Source: Rickettsia helvetica (GTDB lineage: Bacteria; Pseudomonadota; Alphaproteobacteria; Rickettsiales; Rickettsiaceae). From it: a stretch of 64,000 nt of DNA. Where the stretch lies: positions 558,001 through 622,000 of the forward strand of contig NZ_OZ018776.1 of NCBI RefSeq assembly GCF_963970025.1. The letters are read 5' to 3'. Each line of letters starts with the position of its first letter. The first letter of the stretch is position 1. The position numbers and the translations under genes were made by a program. Shown here one piece after another: positions 1-8,410 of this stretch. A model generated the notes under the pieces. That model was not told the DNA's origin. It worked only from the letters and a program-made list of their open reading frames with translations, and did not search any database.

Positions 1-816
1 GCTATTGATTTTCTTCGTAAGAAAGGTTTAGCTGCTGCTGCAAAGAAAGCCGTACGTATTGCTTCTGAAGGCTTAACGGCTGCAAAAGTTGATGGGCTTA
101 CCGGAGTAGTTGTTGAAGTAAATTCCGAAACGGATTTTGTTGCTAGAAATGAGCAATTTCAGGATTTAGTTAAGGATATTGTAAACCTTGCAGGAATTGC
201 AAAAACTATAGACACACTAAAAACATCTAAAATGCAAAGCGGTAAATCAGTTGAAGAAGATATTATAGAAAACATCGCTACAATCGGTGAAAATTTAACA
301 TTACGTCGTATGGATATATTAGAGATATCCGAAGGAGCAATCGGCTCGTACGTGCATAATGAAGTTGTACCGAATCTAGGAAAAATTTCCGTATTAGTAG
401 GTCTTGCGTCTAACGCAAAAGATAAAGCAAAACTAGAAGCTTTAGCTAAACAAATTGCTGTTCATGTAGCAGGAAATAACCCGCAAAGTATAGATGATTC
501 AAGCTTGGATCAAGCTTTAGTTGAGCGTGAGAGAAAAGTATTTTTTGAGAAATCTAAAGAAGAAGGAAAGCCTGATAATATTATAGAAAAAATGGTAGAA
601 GGTAGAATACGTAAATTCTTCTCTGAAGTTGTATTGCTGCAGCAAAATTTCTTATTTGAGCCTAAACTTACCGTTGCGGAAGTAATTAAAAATGCTGAAA
701 AAGAACTCGGTGCAGAAATTAAAATCGCCAAATTTATTAGATACGAACTTGGTGAAGGTATAGAACACGAAGAAAAAAACTTTGCCGATGAAGTAGCTGC
801 CATCACACAGGGTTAA
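1..816 (+). CDS. tsf: Elongation factor Ts, 5' end missing
   Basis: EF-Ts is the nucleotide exchange factor that recycles EF-Tu-GDP in the cytoplasm. The frame is open from the first base of the window, so the start codon lies upstream; 271 residues are visible. The conserved N-terminal core motif TDFVARN is at about residues 46-52 of the visible part, followed by the dimerisation and C-terminal segments (for example GKPDNIIEKMVEGR near residue 185), and the gene ends at a TAA. The ATG at 232 lies inside the conserved domain and is not the real start. In most bacteria rpsB lies just upstream, outside this window. The identification is secure; roughly 40 N-terminal residues are missing. Confidence 0.96.
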   Translation, partial: AIDFLRKKGLAAAAKKAVRIASEGLTAAKVDGLTGVVVEVNSETDFVARNEQFQDLVKDIVNLAGIAKTIDTLKTSKMQSGKSVEEDIIENIATIGENLTLRRMDILEISEGAIGSYVHNEVVPNLGKISVLVGLASNAKDKAKLEALAKQIAVHVAGNNPQSIDDSSLDQALVERERKVFFEKSKEEGKPDNIIEKMVEGRIRKFFSEVVLLQQNFLFEPKLTVAEVIKNAEKELGAEIKIAKFIRYELGEGIEHEEKNFADEVAAITQG

Positions 817-960
817 CGGCCTTGTTGCATGAATCAGTTTTTTTGTCATTGCAAGCGACTAAAAGGAGCGTGGCAATGGCGATTTTGGATTCATGCAACA
901 AACCTCCACTTTTGTGGTGATGACATCGCGTACTTTTTTTAAGCCGTGCAACAAAACCTA
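817..960. repeat. Composite palindromic repeat after tsf
   Basis: This intergenic stretch has a 14-bp inverted repeat at 822-835 and 888-901 (ttgttgcatgaatc and its complement). Between the arms lies a degraded fragment of the family A element (gtcattgcaagcgac...ggcaatggcg), and after them the tail of a family C-like element (gatgacatcgcg, gccgtgcaacaa). It looks like several Rickettsia palindromic elements inserted next to or into one another. No gene is seen from 817 to 1009. Confidence 0.7.
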
Positions 961-1009
961 TTTGTTTTATAATCCCAAAAAAGTTTAATAAAAAAATAAG
1001 TCATGATTA

Positions 1010-1946
1010 TTAACCATATATAGCTTCTATATGATATGCAGGGTCAGCATGTCCTATTTCTACTACTCCGTTATTTTCATAAATTTTTCGAGTTAAATGC
1101 TCATAATGCTCGCTATTCACCGATAAAGTATATAATTTACTATGATAAATAATGCAAGCTGGGTATAATGGTTTGCTAGAAAGAACCGGAGGATTTGGTA
1201 AAGATAGCTTAATTATTCTTCCATCATCAGTATAATCAAGTTTCAAGTAAGAAGCATTTGTTTTTTCTGGTCTTGAACCATTAGATTCATATAAAACTAA
1301 TTGTAGATTTGTGCTTCCATCCATAATATCAGGAAAAGTAATATCTCTATATTCTTTAACTTCTACTATATGTTGCTTATTTAGCTTAAATTTTAAGGAA
1401 GTTTTTATTGTTTTTTCTTGTACTTTAATCTTACTACACCATTTTCATTTTTAAATTCAACAGTTTTACTTGTAATATGTGAGGTAGAGGTAGTATTAGC
1501 TGTAGTAGTAACAGTTGATGTAATAGTGGTAGAATTATTATTTGAAGTAATAGTATTAGATTCGGAATCTTTTATTACTACTTGAGTTTTACCATTCACA
1601 TCAGTATTAACTATTTCAATGCTACCCGTAGAAATTTTATATGCATTTACTAAAGTGGTGGCTGTAGTTTTTCCTACTTCTATTGCTCCCTTGCCTTAAA
1701 TATATCCCTTTACCTACATAAGTTATGCCTTTGATAATAGGGTCATTTTTAAAGTTTTCTTCTATCTTTTTGTTCTCTTGCTTCTCTTTCCTCCGGACTC
1801 ATCCTAGCCCACCTTTCAGCCCCTCTTCTATCTGCCTCCTTACGTTTTGCTTTTTCCTGTGCTTCTTTTTGCTCTCTATCTTGTTGCTTTTTTAATACCC
1901 CATAATTATAACCGGCTTTCCTATACAAATCATCATCTCTGCCCAT
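1010..1946 (-). pseudogene. Decayed hypothetical gene with several frameshifts
   Basis: Three open stretches on the minus strand read as one broken gene. It starts at the ATG at 1946 with a charged, coiled-coil-like N-terminus (MGRDDDLYRKAGYNYG, then many K, E, R and Q residues). It shifts frame near 1755 into a segment containing PIIKGITYVGKG, and again near 1690 into EVGKTTATTLVNAYKIS. It continues through a Thr/Ser/Asn-rich linker (1450-1590) and shifts a last time near 1430 into the C-terminal part, which ends at 1010. Each segment runs past the place where the next takes over, as expected of recent indels. I do not recognise the family. The original product would have been about 310 residues, with a hydrophilic head and a low-complexity middle. 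Confidence 0.6.
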
Positions 1947-2029
1947 AATAAATACTCCTTAAAATTTTATTGTTAATAAAAGAAGTACGGGCTTAACGCA
2001 CTTCGTATGTATATTAATAAAAGGTAGGA

Positions 2030-2194
2030 TTAACATATTTCATAGCCTTCTTTTTCTTGAAGCTGCCTATGTTTTTCTCTTTCTGTTACTATTTGTTTAG
2101 GAGATTTATCGTATTTTTTAGCTTTTTCTCTTCTTTCGTGATCCTCTGCTGCTCGTTGATTTATAAGGGTACGTATATAGTCTGGGTCTTCCAT
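2030..2194 (-). CDS. Small charged hypothetical protein, 54 aa
   Basis: A short frame runs from ATG at 2194 to TAA at 2030 (MEDPDYIRTLINQRAAEDHE at the start, EGYEIC at the end). The product is very hydrophilic and probably helical, rich in K, E and R. Its style resembles the N-terminus of the broken gene just downstream at 1749-1946 (R/K/E-rich segments with QEK-type repeats), so the two may be relics of one locus. I do not recognise a family. It may be a real small gene or another remnant. Confidence 0.4.
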   Translation of the reverse strand: MEDPDYIRTLINQRAAEDHERREKAKKYDKSPKQIVTEREKHRQLQEKEGYEIC

Positions 2195-2294
2195 AAGTAT
2201 ATCCTTAGTTATTGAATAGGCTTATTTAATCATATTGCAATTAGAAGTTAAATATTCTTTTAGAAGTTCTATTTTTATTAACCGAATTCAGCTA

Positions 2295-3548
2295 TCAAAG
2301 AAACTTCATAATTACTTTTAAATATTCATCTAGGATTTTTTGGTTGTCCTCAACAAATTTTAAAGCATTTTCACGATAGGCTTTAAGTTCTAGAGAATTA
2401 TTAGACCTAAGTAGATATGTTAGTTTAGTTAGTAAATCTTCACCGTTTTTGATTTGGATAGCTGCTTCATTTTGCAGTACGCCTTTAGCGATATCGGTGT
2501 TTTTACTCATATCGGGACCGAATATAATACAATTAGAGAAATATGCCGCTTCTAAAATATTATGCCCGCCTTGTTTAAAAGAACCGCCGATAAATGAGAT
2601 TAACGCTACGGAAAAAAATAGCCCCATTTCGCCGAACCTATCAACTATATAAAGATCATCGCTTAAAACAGGTAAATCATTTTGCGACTTAGCGGCAGCG
2701 GATAAATTATGTGACTTACAATTATCGATAATTGATTTAACTCGCTCAGGATGTCTTGGAATTAAGATAATATAGCAATCTAAAAACTGCTCTTTTAGGT
2801 TTTTGATTATAGGCAAAATCACCTCTTCATCTTCGGGGTGAGTGCTGGCAAATACCACGACTCGCCTATTGTTTAGATGTGAGCTTAATTTTGATAACTC
2901 TTCTAGATTGACCGGAAGTTTTTCATTGGCAAATTTAATATTGCCTAAATTAATTGCATCTGATACGCCAAGTTCATTGAATTTTTGTAAGTCACGCTCG
3001 CTTTGCACAATAATTTTACTGAAATTTTTGAGGATAAGCTGAAAGAAGCTTTTTCTTTTTAGCCAAGCTTTAAACGATTTATCGGAAATACGAGCATTTA
3101 CTAGTAGTAATTTACACTTCCCCGATCCCTCATTAATAGTACACGGCCATAATTCCGATTCTATAAAAATACCTAAATTAGGTTGCCAATTTCTTAAAAA
3201 CTTTTTAGTAAAAATAATATTATCTATCGGTAAAAATTGGTGAACTGCTATTTTAGGTAATTTGGCAGTTAATATTTTAGCGGAGCTGTTAGTCCAAGAA
3301 GTTACTAGAAAACGAACGTCAGGATAACGTTTACTTATATTATATATTAATGTTAAAGCTGCCATAGACTCACCAACGCTTGCTGCATGAATCCATACTA
3401 AGAAAGAATCGTCTTGTCTGTGTTTGCCAATAGCAAAACGCTCTTGGATGCGTCTTATATCTTCCTTACCTATTAATAAACGTATAAGAATTATGATAAA
3501 ATAAACAGGTAATAATATAAAGCTTAAAGCGTAATATAATAGCATCAT
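2295..3548 (-). CDS. waaA: 3-deoxy-D-manno-octulosonic acid (Kdo) transferase
   Basis: WaaA (KdtA) transfers Kdo from CMP-Kdo to lipid A precursor at the inner face of the cytoplasmic membrane, an essential step in LPS core synthesis. The 417 residues match the family length. An N-terminal membrane segment (about residues 4-25) is followed by the conserved IHAASVGESMA motif near residue 53, which carries the catalytic-region Glu of glycosyltransferase family 30. The C-terminal half has FASTHPEDEEVI and the sugar-nucleotide-binding stretch GGSFKQGGHNILEA near residue 325. The start overlaps the stop of the upstream acyltransferase gene by 4 bases, so the two are co-translated. How many Kdo residues it adds cannot be read from the sequence. 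Confidence 0.95.
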   Translation of the reverse strand: MMLLYYALSFILLPVYFIIILIRLLIGKEDIRRIQERFAIGKHRQDDSFLVWIHAASVGESMAALTLIYNISKRYPDVRFLVTSWTNSSAKILTAKLPKIAVHQFLPIDNIIFTKKFLRNWQPNLGIFIESELWPCTINEGSGKCKLLLVNARISDKSFKAWLKRKSFFQLILKNFSKIIVQSERDLQKFNELGVSDAINLGNIKFANEKLPVNLEELSKLSSHLNNRRVVVFASTHPEDEEVILPIIKNLKEQFLDCYIILIPRHPERVKSIIDNCKSHNLSAAAKSQNDLPVLSDDLYIVDRFGEMGLFFSVALISFIGGSFKQGGHNILEAAYFSNCIIFGPDMSKNTDIAKGVLQNEAAIQIKNGEDLLTKLTYLLRSNNSLELKAYRENALKFVEDNQKILDEYLKVIMKFL

Positions 3549-4201
3549 TTCCTTAAGCTCTCTGTTAAGCTTGCTAATTGTTTTTCAAGGCTTATATGGT
3601 TTTGTATTTTATCATTTGTGAGTTCTAAAGGTGAGCCAACTATGATTTTAATAGTACCAAACGGTAGAGGTATTATTAATTTATCCCAACTTTTTAGTCT
3701 AAAACATTTAGAGGTACTACTTACTATCGGAATAAGTTTTTTGTTATATCTATAAGCAATTTCGGTAATGCTGCTATTTACTTTATATATCGGTCCTTTA
3801 GGACCGTCCGGCGTGACTATTATATTTGCACCTTGAAATAGCTTACCTATAATATTACGTAAAGCTCCAATTGGATTTTTATTAGTAGAACCTACTATAA
3901 CTCTGCAACCGAATTTTCCTACTAGATCATTTAAAATTTTTCCGTCTAAATGCGGTGATATTAAAGCATAGATATTTCTATGTCCTATAAACATAGCCGG
4001 ACTTAAGGCGAGCATATTATGCCAAAATGCAAAGATTATACCTTGTTCGTTTAGGAATTTTTCCTTATTGCCGTTATCGTAAAATATAAATTTCTGCCTC
4101 GAAGTAAAATAAACAAAACGCAAATACCAATATAGTAAAATAGTAATTATACTAAGTACGTATTTATTATTTTTTAAAAACTTTTTAAAAACTTTCCGCA
4201 T
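3545..4201 (-). CDS. DUF374 / lysophospholipid acyltransferase-like protein
   Basis: This 218-residue protein has an N-terminal membrane segment (about residues 12-33) and the DUF374 signature: FAFWHNMLAL near residue 58, ISPHLDGKI near residue 82 and TPDGPKGP near residue 134. The family is related to LpxL/PlsC-type acyltransferases, and in many alphaproteobacteria it sits directly beside waaA, as here with a 4-base overlap. A role in lipid A or LPS maturation is inferred from this context; the precise substrate is not known. It reads toward waaA and the pair looks like a two-gene operon. Confidence 0.85.
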   Translation of the reverse strand: MRKVFKKFLKNNKYVLSIITILLYWYLRFVYFTSRQKFIFYDNGNKEKFLNEQGIIFAFWHNMLALSPAMFIGHRNIYALISPHLDGKILNDLVGKFGCRVIVGSTNKNPIGALRNIIGKLFQGANIIVTPDGPKGPIYKVNSSITEIAYRYNKKLIPIVSSTSKCFRLKSWDKLIIPLPFGTIKIIVGSPLELTNDKIQNHISLEKQLASLTESLRK

Positions 4202-4232
4202 TGATTTTGTATTGGTTTGGTATTGTTTTTAA

Positions 4233-4325
4233 CGTCATTGCGAGGAAAATTACGAAGTAATTGACGAAGCAATCTCAGGATATTTGACGAGATTGCCACG
4301 CAGCCTACGGCTGCTCGCAATGACG
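4233..4325. repeat. Palindromic element, family A, copy 1
   Basis: A 93-bp imperfect palindrome bounded by cgtcattgcgag and ctcgcaatgacg. The interior has aattacgaagtaatt, gacgaagcaatctcag, and gagattgccacgcagcctac. Other copies lie at 8295, 10358, 15321, 55628 (truncated) and 62396 (inside a CDS). The layout fits the Rickettsia palindromic elements. It lies upstream of the DUF374-waaA pair and downstream of aatA. Confidence 0.85.
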
Positions 4326-4344
4326 ATTTAGTATCCATACAAGC

Positions 4345-5550
4345 TTAATCAGGAATGACATCGATTGCTCTCTCAATTCTAATACAAGCCTCTTGTAGCT
4401 CTTCCATAGAAATAGCATAAGAGATTCTAAAATATCCCTCTAAGCCGAAAGCAATACCGGGTACTACGGCAACTTTCGCTTCTTCAAGTAAATATTCGGC
4501 AAAATCATTACTATTTGCAATAATTTTTCCTGACTTAGTTTTATGCCCAAATATTTTATTGCATTTAACAAATAAGTAAAACGCTCCTTCAGGTTTATAG
4601 CACTCAAAATATTTTACTCTTTTCAAAATTGATAAAGCAAGATCCCGCTTTTTCTGAAAATTTAAAGCATTAGGCTTTACATAATCTTGAGGACCGTTTA
4701 ATGCTTCAATAGCAGCCATTTGACTTATTGAACAAGGGTTTGAAGTACTTTGCGACTGAATAATAGTCATTGCTTTAATCAAAGCTTTTGAACCTGCTCC
4801 ATAGCCTATACGCCAACCCGTCATAGAATAAGCTTTAGATACTCCATTTACGGTAAATATATGTTCTTTTAAATCAGGGGCTATTTGGGTTAATGTATAA
4901 AATTTAAAATCATCAAAAGTAATATGCTCGTAAATATCATCGGACATTACGTTTACATGGGGATATTTTCTTAAAACTTTAGCAATATTTTCTAGTTCTT
5001 CAAAATTATAGCTTGCACCTGTCGGGTTACTAGGAGAGTTAATAATAAGCCACTTAGTTTTATCTGTAATTGAACGTTCTAAAGCTTCCGCACTTAATTT
5101 AAAGTTATTTTCAATTCCGCAATTTACAAAAACAGGTGTTCCTGTGCTAAGTGCAACCATATCAGGGTATGAAACCCAATAGGGTGCTGGAATAATTACC
5201 TCATCCCCTTTATCTAAAGATGCCATAAACAAATTATATATAACTTGCTTACCACCGGTACTTACTATTATTTCATCAAGTTCGTAATCTATATTATTTT
5301 CACGTTTGAATTTGTCTTTTATTGCTTGCTTTAAAAGAGGCATCCCTTCAACATTGGTATATTTGGTAAAACCGTCTTTAATAGCTTTGATTGCCGCTTC
5401 TTTGATATTATCAGGCGTATCAAAATCAGGCTCACCGGTACCGAGTGCGATAATATCAACTCCCGCTTTTTTAAGTTCAAGAGTTTTTTTAACGACTGCA
5501 AGGGTCGGCGACGGCTTTATAGAACTTAGCCTCGTAGAAATAATTGACAT
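4345..5550 (-). CDS. aatA: Aspartate aminotransferase (class I PLP enzyme)
   Basis: The enzyme interconverts aspartate and 2-oxoglutarate with oxaloacetate and glutamate using PLP in the cytoplasm. The 401 residues match subgroup I-gamma aspartate aminotransferases. Visible features are IALGTGEPDFDTPD near residue 35, INSPSNPTGASY near residue 172, the PLP-lysine region VNGVSKAYSMTGWRIGYG near residue 235, and the C-terminal substrate-carboxylate Arg in YFRISYA near residue 374. It is flanked by palindromic DNA on its 3' side and by a small antitoxin-like gene on its 5' side; no operon partner is evident. Confidence 0.95.
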   Translation of the reverse strand: MSIISTRLSSIKPSPTLAVVKKTLELKKAGVDIIALGTGEPDFDTPDNIKEAAIKAIKDGFTKYTNVEGMPLLKQAIKDKFKRENNIDYELDEIIVSTGGKQVIYNLFMASLDKGDEVIIPAPYWVSYPDMVALSTGTPVFVNCGIENNFKLSAEALERSITDKTKWLIINSPSNPTGASYNFEELENIAKVLRKYPHVNVMSDDIYEHITFDDFKFYTLTQIAPDLKEHIFTVNGVSKAYSMTGWRIGYGAGSKALIKAMTIIQSQSTSNPCSISQMAAIEALNGPQDYVKPNALNFQKKRDLALSILKRVKYFECYKPEGAFYLFVKCNKIFGHKTKSGKIIANSNDFAEYLLEEAKVAVVPGIAFGLEGYFRISYAISMEELQEACIRIERAIDVIPD

Positions 5551-5657
5551 AATTTGAGTCCGTATTAATGAAAATTATAATATAGTAAATTTTAAATTCT
5601 GTGAAGAAGATTTAAGCTGCAACAACTATGTAAAATAATCTAAAATAAAAAAATTAT

Positions 5658-5801
5658 TTAATCATCTAAATTAACTTTAAGCAGTTCTCCTTTTTCTGCT
5701 TGTTCTATAGCTTCCTTTATCCGTTTAGCATTTACCGGATTAGATAATAAATATAATGTTTCTTTTGTAGATTCTTCATCTTCATTAGTGTTTGATTTCA
5801 T
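5658..5801 (-). CDS. Small RelB/YefM-like antitoxin fragment, 47 aa
   Basis: A short frame runs from ATG at 5801 to TAA at 5658. After an acidic start it reads ETLYLLSNPVNAKRIKEAIE and ends LLKVNLDD. The YLLSNPxNAxRxxEAI stretch resembles the C-terminal toxin-binding half of YefM/Phd-type antitoxins, and the N-terminal DNA-binding half appears to be missing. No toxin frame follows within the roughly 100 bases before aatA. It is either an orphan or a truncated antitoxin. The resemblance is by eye only. Confidence 0.5.
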   Translation of the reverse strand: MKSNTNEDEESTKETLYLLSNPVNAKRIKEAIEQAEKGELLKVNLDD

Positions 5802-5880
5802 AATATAACTATTATTTTATTTAAAAATTTATCAAGATATGCTTTATTATAGTAAGTAACATTAATTTAGTAATTAAACT

Positions 5881-6885
5881 ATGCTCGGTAAAATAAAAGA
5901 CAAAATCAAACATTATTGCTTAACTATAATAAATATACCGAATTTTATTAAGAATAGAATTTTAGAATTTAAAAATTATATAAGTGATTGTAAATATAAA
6001 TTCTCTCATTTAGCCGAAACTAATTATCAACTTGGACTCGATCATTTATATAGAGGTAATTTAAATGATGCATTGCTTAGGTTTAAACTAGTCGATAAAT
6101 TTTTTAATCCTAATGATTCTAAAGTATATTATCAACTCGGATGGGTTTATTTTTTAAAAAATAATTACAGGCAAGCTATAGAATATTTAGAAAAATCTAA
6201 TGAAAAATATAAAGCTATATTTATAAATTTTTTGAAAAATTATAAAGATATTACTGAAATACCTCAAGAAATTTGGGGAAAATATCGTGATTTAACTGCA
6301 CAATATTATCCTACTATTTTTAATAACGATAAAAATATCCATCTTCCGTATAGGTTTGTTAATGCAGCACTTAGGCAGATATCTGATTTACCGGATAATT
6401 ACTCTATTCTAGAGCTTGGAAGTAATATAGGGCTTGTAGGTTATGAAATACAAAAACGTTTTCCGGAAAGTTTTACTTTAACCGGTGTAGAAATTTCTAC
6501 TTTAATGAATGATTTACAAGAAACATATTATCCGAACACTAAAATTTACAATCAAATATATAATATTGCTATCGATGAATTTTTAAAACAAAACTCTAAT
6601 AAATTTGATATTATTTTTAGTTTGTGCGGATTACCGTTTACTAACAATTTAATAGAATATTTTAATTTAATATACTCATCTCTTAGTAAACAAGGGTATT
6701 GTGCCCTTTGTTTACCGAACGCCGCAAAGACGCAATTTTCAGTAAAACGCAAGGAATTTATTTTTAACTTGAATGAAATAAATAATATTTTACAAAAAAA
6801 TAATTTTACTATATTAACTGCGGAAGAAATAATACTAGCGGAAAACAATAAATATAGTATTATTGTTTGTAAGAAAACAGCATAA
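5881..6885 (+). CDS. TPR-containing SAM-dependent methyltransferase-like protein
   Basis: The 334-residue protein has two parts. Residues about 45-110 contain a TPR-like helical pair (YQLGLDHLYRGNLNDALLRF, then YYQLGWVYFLKNNYRQAIEY). From about residue 180 there is a Rossmann methyltransferase fold with SAM-binding motif I (ILELGSNIGLVGYE) and a following acidic strand end (LTGVEIS); later, FDIIFSLCGLPF occupies the motif IV position. The substrate is unknown; bacterial proteins of this architecture are loosely related to TPR methyltransferases acting on proteins or small molecules. The mlaA start codon lies 4 bases past its stop, so translation of the two may be coupled. Confidence 0.75.
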   Translation: MLGKIKDKIKHYCLTIINIPNFIKNRILEFKNYISDCKYKFSHLAETNYQLGLDHLYRGNLNDALLRFKLVDKFFNPNDSKVYYQLGWVYFLKNNYRQAIEYLEKSNEKYKAIFINFLKNYKDITEIPQEIWGKYRDLTAQYYPTIFNNDKNIHLPYRFVNAALRQISDLPDNYSILELGSNIGLVGYEIQKRFPESFTLTGVEISTLMNDLQETYYPNTKIYNQIYNIAIDEFLKQNSNKFDIIFSLCGLPFTNNLIEYFNLIYSSLSKQGYCALCLPNAAKTQFSVKRKEFIFNLNEINNILQKNNFTILTAEEIILAENNKYSIIVCKKTA

Positions 6886-6889
6886 ATCA

Positions 6890-7651
6890 ATGAGAATATT
6901 AATTATATTATCCATTATTTTATATTCATTATCGATAAGAGCTGATCTTGAATATGTTGATAATGACATATATAACTATAATGGTGGAAGAAACGAAAAC
7001 GGTTGCTTGGAAGTTTATGATCCATACGAAAAATTTAACCGTAAAGTATTTACATTTAATTCTGTGTTAGATTATATAATATTGCGTCCTTTAGCAATAG
7101 GTTATAAGAATATCACGAATGATTACGTAAAAGCACGTGTTAATAGTTTCATCAGTAATGTCGATACACCGCTTACAGCGGTAAATTACGGGCTTCAGTT
7201 AAATTACGATAAAACTATGAAAAGCGTTTGGCGGTTTCTCATTAACACGACGCTTGGCATAGGCGGTTTATTTGACGTGGCAGGTAAAGTAGGTTTACCC
7301 TCTGATCATCAAACTTTCGGTAGTACCCTCGCACATTATGGGGTTGCCCCAGGTCCTTATTTAGTATTGCCGATAATCGGTAGTACTAACGCAAGAGACA
7401 TGACGGATTCGGTAATTACTAATTATGCTCTTAATCCATTAAGGTACTACACTCATAATGATTTTGACTTAGGAGTACTAGCAGTTAGTAAAATAAACGA
7501 TCGATATGTTGTATTACCGTTTAGTGATTATGTGATGAAGAATTCTACCGATCCTTATGTGGCTATTAGATCGGCATTACATCGTGCTCGTGAAGCATCG
7601 GTTCAATATCCTGAAAATTTTAAATGTCCTAGCCCTTATGAAAGAAAATAA
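6890..7651 (+). CDS. mlaA: MlaA/VacJ-family outer-membrane phospholipid transport protein
   Basis: MlaA acts in the outer membrane, removing phospholipids from the outer leaflet for retrograde transport through MlaC to the MlaFEDB complex. Residues about 45-210 show the family signature: DPYEKFNRKVFTFN, the SFISNVDTPLTAVNYGLQ region, and FGSTLAHYGVAPGPYLVLPIIG. I chose the ATG at 6890 because it begins a clear signal peptide (MRILIILSIILYSLSIRA); the frame extends upstream to 6863 inside the previous gene. The signal peptide lacks a lipobox Cys, so this copy would be cleaved by signal peptidase I instead of being lipidated as in enterobacteria. mlaC follows after 23 bases. Confidence 0.92.
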   Translation: MRILIILSIILYSLSIRADLEYVDNDIYNYNGGRNENGCLEVYDPYEKFNRKVFTFNSVLDYIILRPLAIGYKNITNDYVKARVNSFISNVDTPLTAVNYGLQLNYDKTMKSVWRFLINTTLGIGGLFDVAGKVGLPSDHQTFGSTLAHYGVAPGPYLVLPIIGSTNARDMTDSVITNYALNPLRYYTHNDFDLGVLAVSKINDRYVVLPFSDYVMKNSTDPYVAIRSALHRAREASVQYPENFKCPSPYERK

Positions 7652-7674
7652 AAATTAACTTAAAAGAGGATTAT

Positions 7675-8274
7675 ATGCAAAAAATTATTACAGGTTTATT
7701 TCTATTAGTTATAACGTTTTCCGCTTATTCTAATGAAAAAGTGCCTGCCGGTTTGAACAGTTACGTTACTAATTTAGTAAATGAAGCTTCTAGTATATTA
7801 AACGATAGTAAGCTATCTGAGCGAGTAAAAATTGCTAAAGCACGTGAGTTAATGTCTCAGAACCTAGATTTTGATTGGATGGCTAAATATACATTAGGCA
7901 GAAATGGGATAAAAACTTTATCAGGTGGGCAGGTTCAGGAATTCATCAAAGTTTACTCTAAATATGTTACTAAATCTTATACTGATTTAATAAAAGATTA
8001 TAAAGGTGAACAGCCTAAAATAGTAGGAGTTCGTACTTTAAGCTCGACCGATTTTATGGTTGCTATGAATATCATTAGTAATAAAGAGCAAGACCCTATT
8101 AAAGTAGAATATCTTGTACGTGAAATGAAAGGAAACGGAAAAGACGTTTTGAAAGTTTCTGATATAATTACGGAAGGTGTAAGTCTTATTGGAGCTCAAC
8201 AAGACGAGTTTACCGATACTTTAAAAAATCAAGGTTTTGAGGCACTAATACAAAAATTAGAAAGTCGTTCTTAA
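7675..8274 (+). CDS. mlaC: MlaC-family periplasmic phospholipid-binding protein
   Basis: MlaC carries phospholipid across the periplasm between MlaA and the inner-membrane MlaFED complex. The 199-residue product has a signal peptide (about residues 1-19, ending AYSNE) and the Ttg2D/MlaC domain, with FDWMAKYTLGRNGIKTLSG near residue 65 and the KYVTKSYTDLIKDYKGE segment near residue 100. The C-terminal part has VSDIITEGVSLIGAQQDEF, typical of the family. An AGAGG ribosome-binding site lies just before the ATG. It is cotranscribed with mlaA; the ABC components are 2.2 kb downstream and mlaD is not in this window. Confidence 0.92.
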   Translation: MQKIITGLFLLVITFSAYSNEKVPAGLNSYVTNLVNEASSILNDSKLSERVKIAKARELMSQNLDFDWMAKYTLGRNGIKTLSGGQVQEFIKVYSKYVTKSYTDLIKDYKGEQPKIVGVRTLSSTDFMVAMNIISNKEQDPIKVEYLVREMKGNGKDVLKVSDIITEGVSLIGAQQDEFTDTLKNQGFEALIQKLESRS

Positions 8275-8294
8275 ATTCGGTATTATTACTAAAA

Positions 8295-8388
8295 CGTCAT
8301 TGCGAGGAAAATTACGAAGTAATTGACGAAGCAATCTCGTGCCAAAATCCTGAGATTGCTATGCTCCTTTCAGTCGCTCGCAATGACG
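8295..8388. repeat. Palindromic element, family A, copy 2
   Basis: A 94-bp copy bounded by cgtcattgcgag and ctcgcaatgacg, lying between mlaC and the broken prs. The middle differs from copy 1 (gagattgctatgctcctttcagtcg), so only the arms and the aattacgaagtaatt core are well conserved. Confidence 0.85.
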
Positions 8389-8410
8389 TTAAACAACATA
8401 AACCACTCAC

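Noticed and set aside
6552..6890. 112-residue minus-strand frame over the methyltransferase 3' end
   Set aside because: Antisense shadow; Ile/Leu/Phe-rich composition follows from the AT-rich complement.
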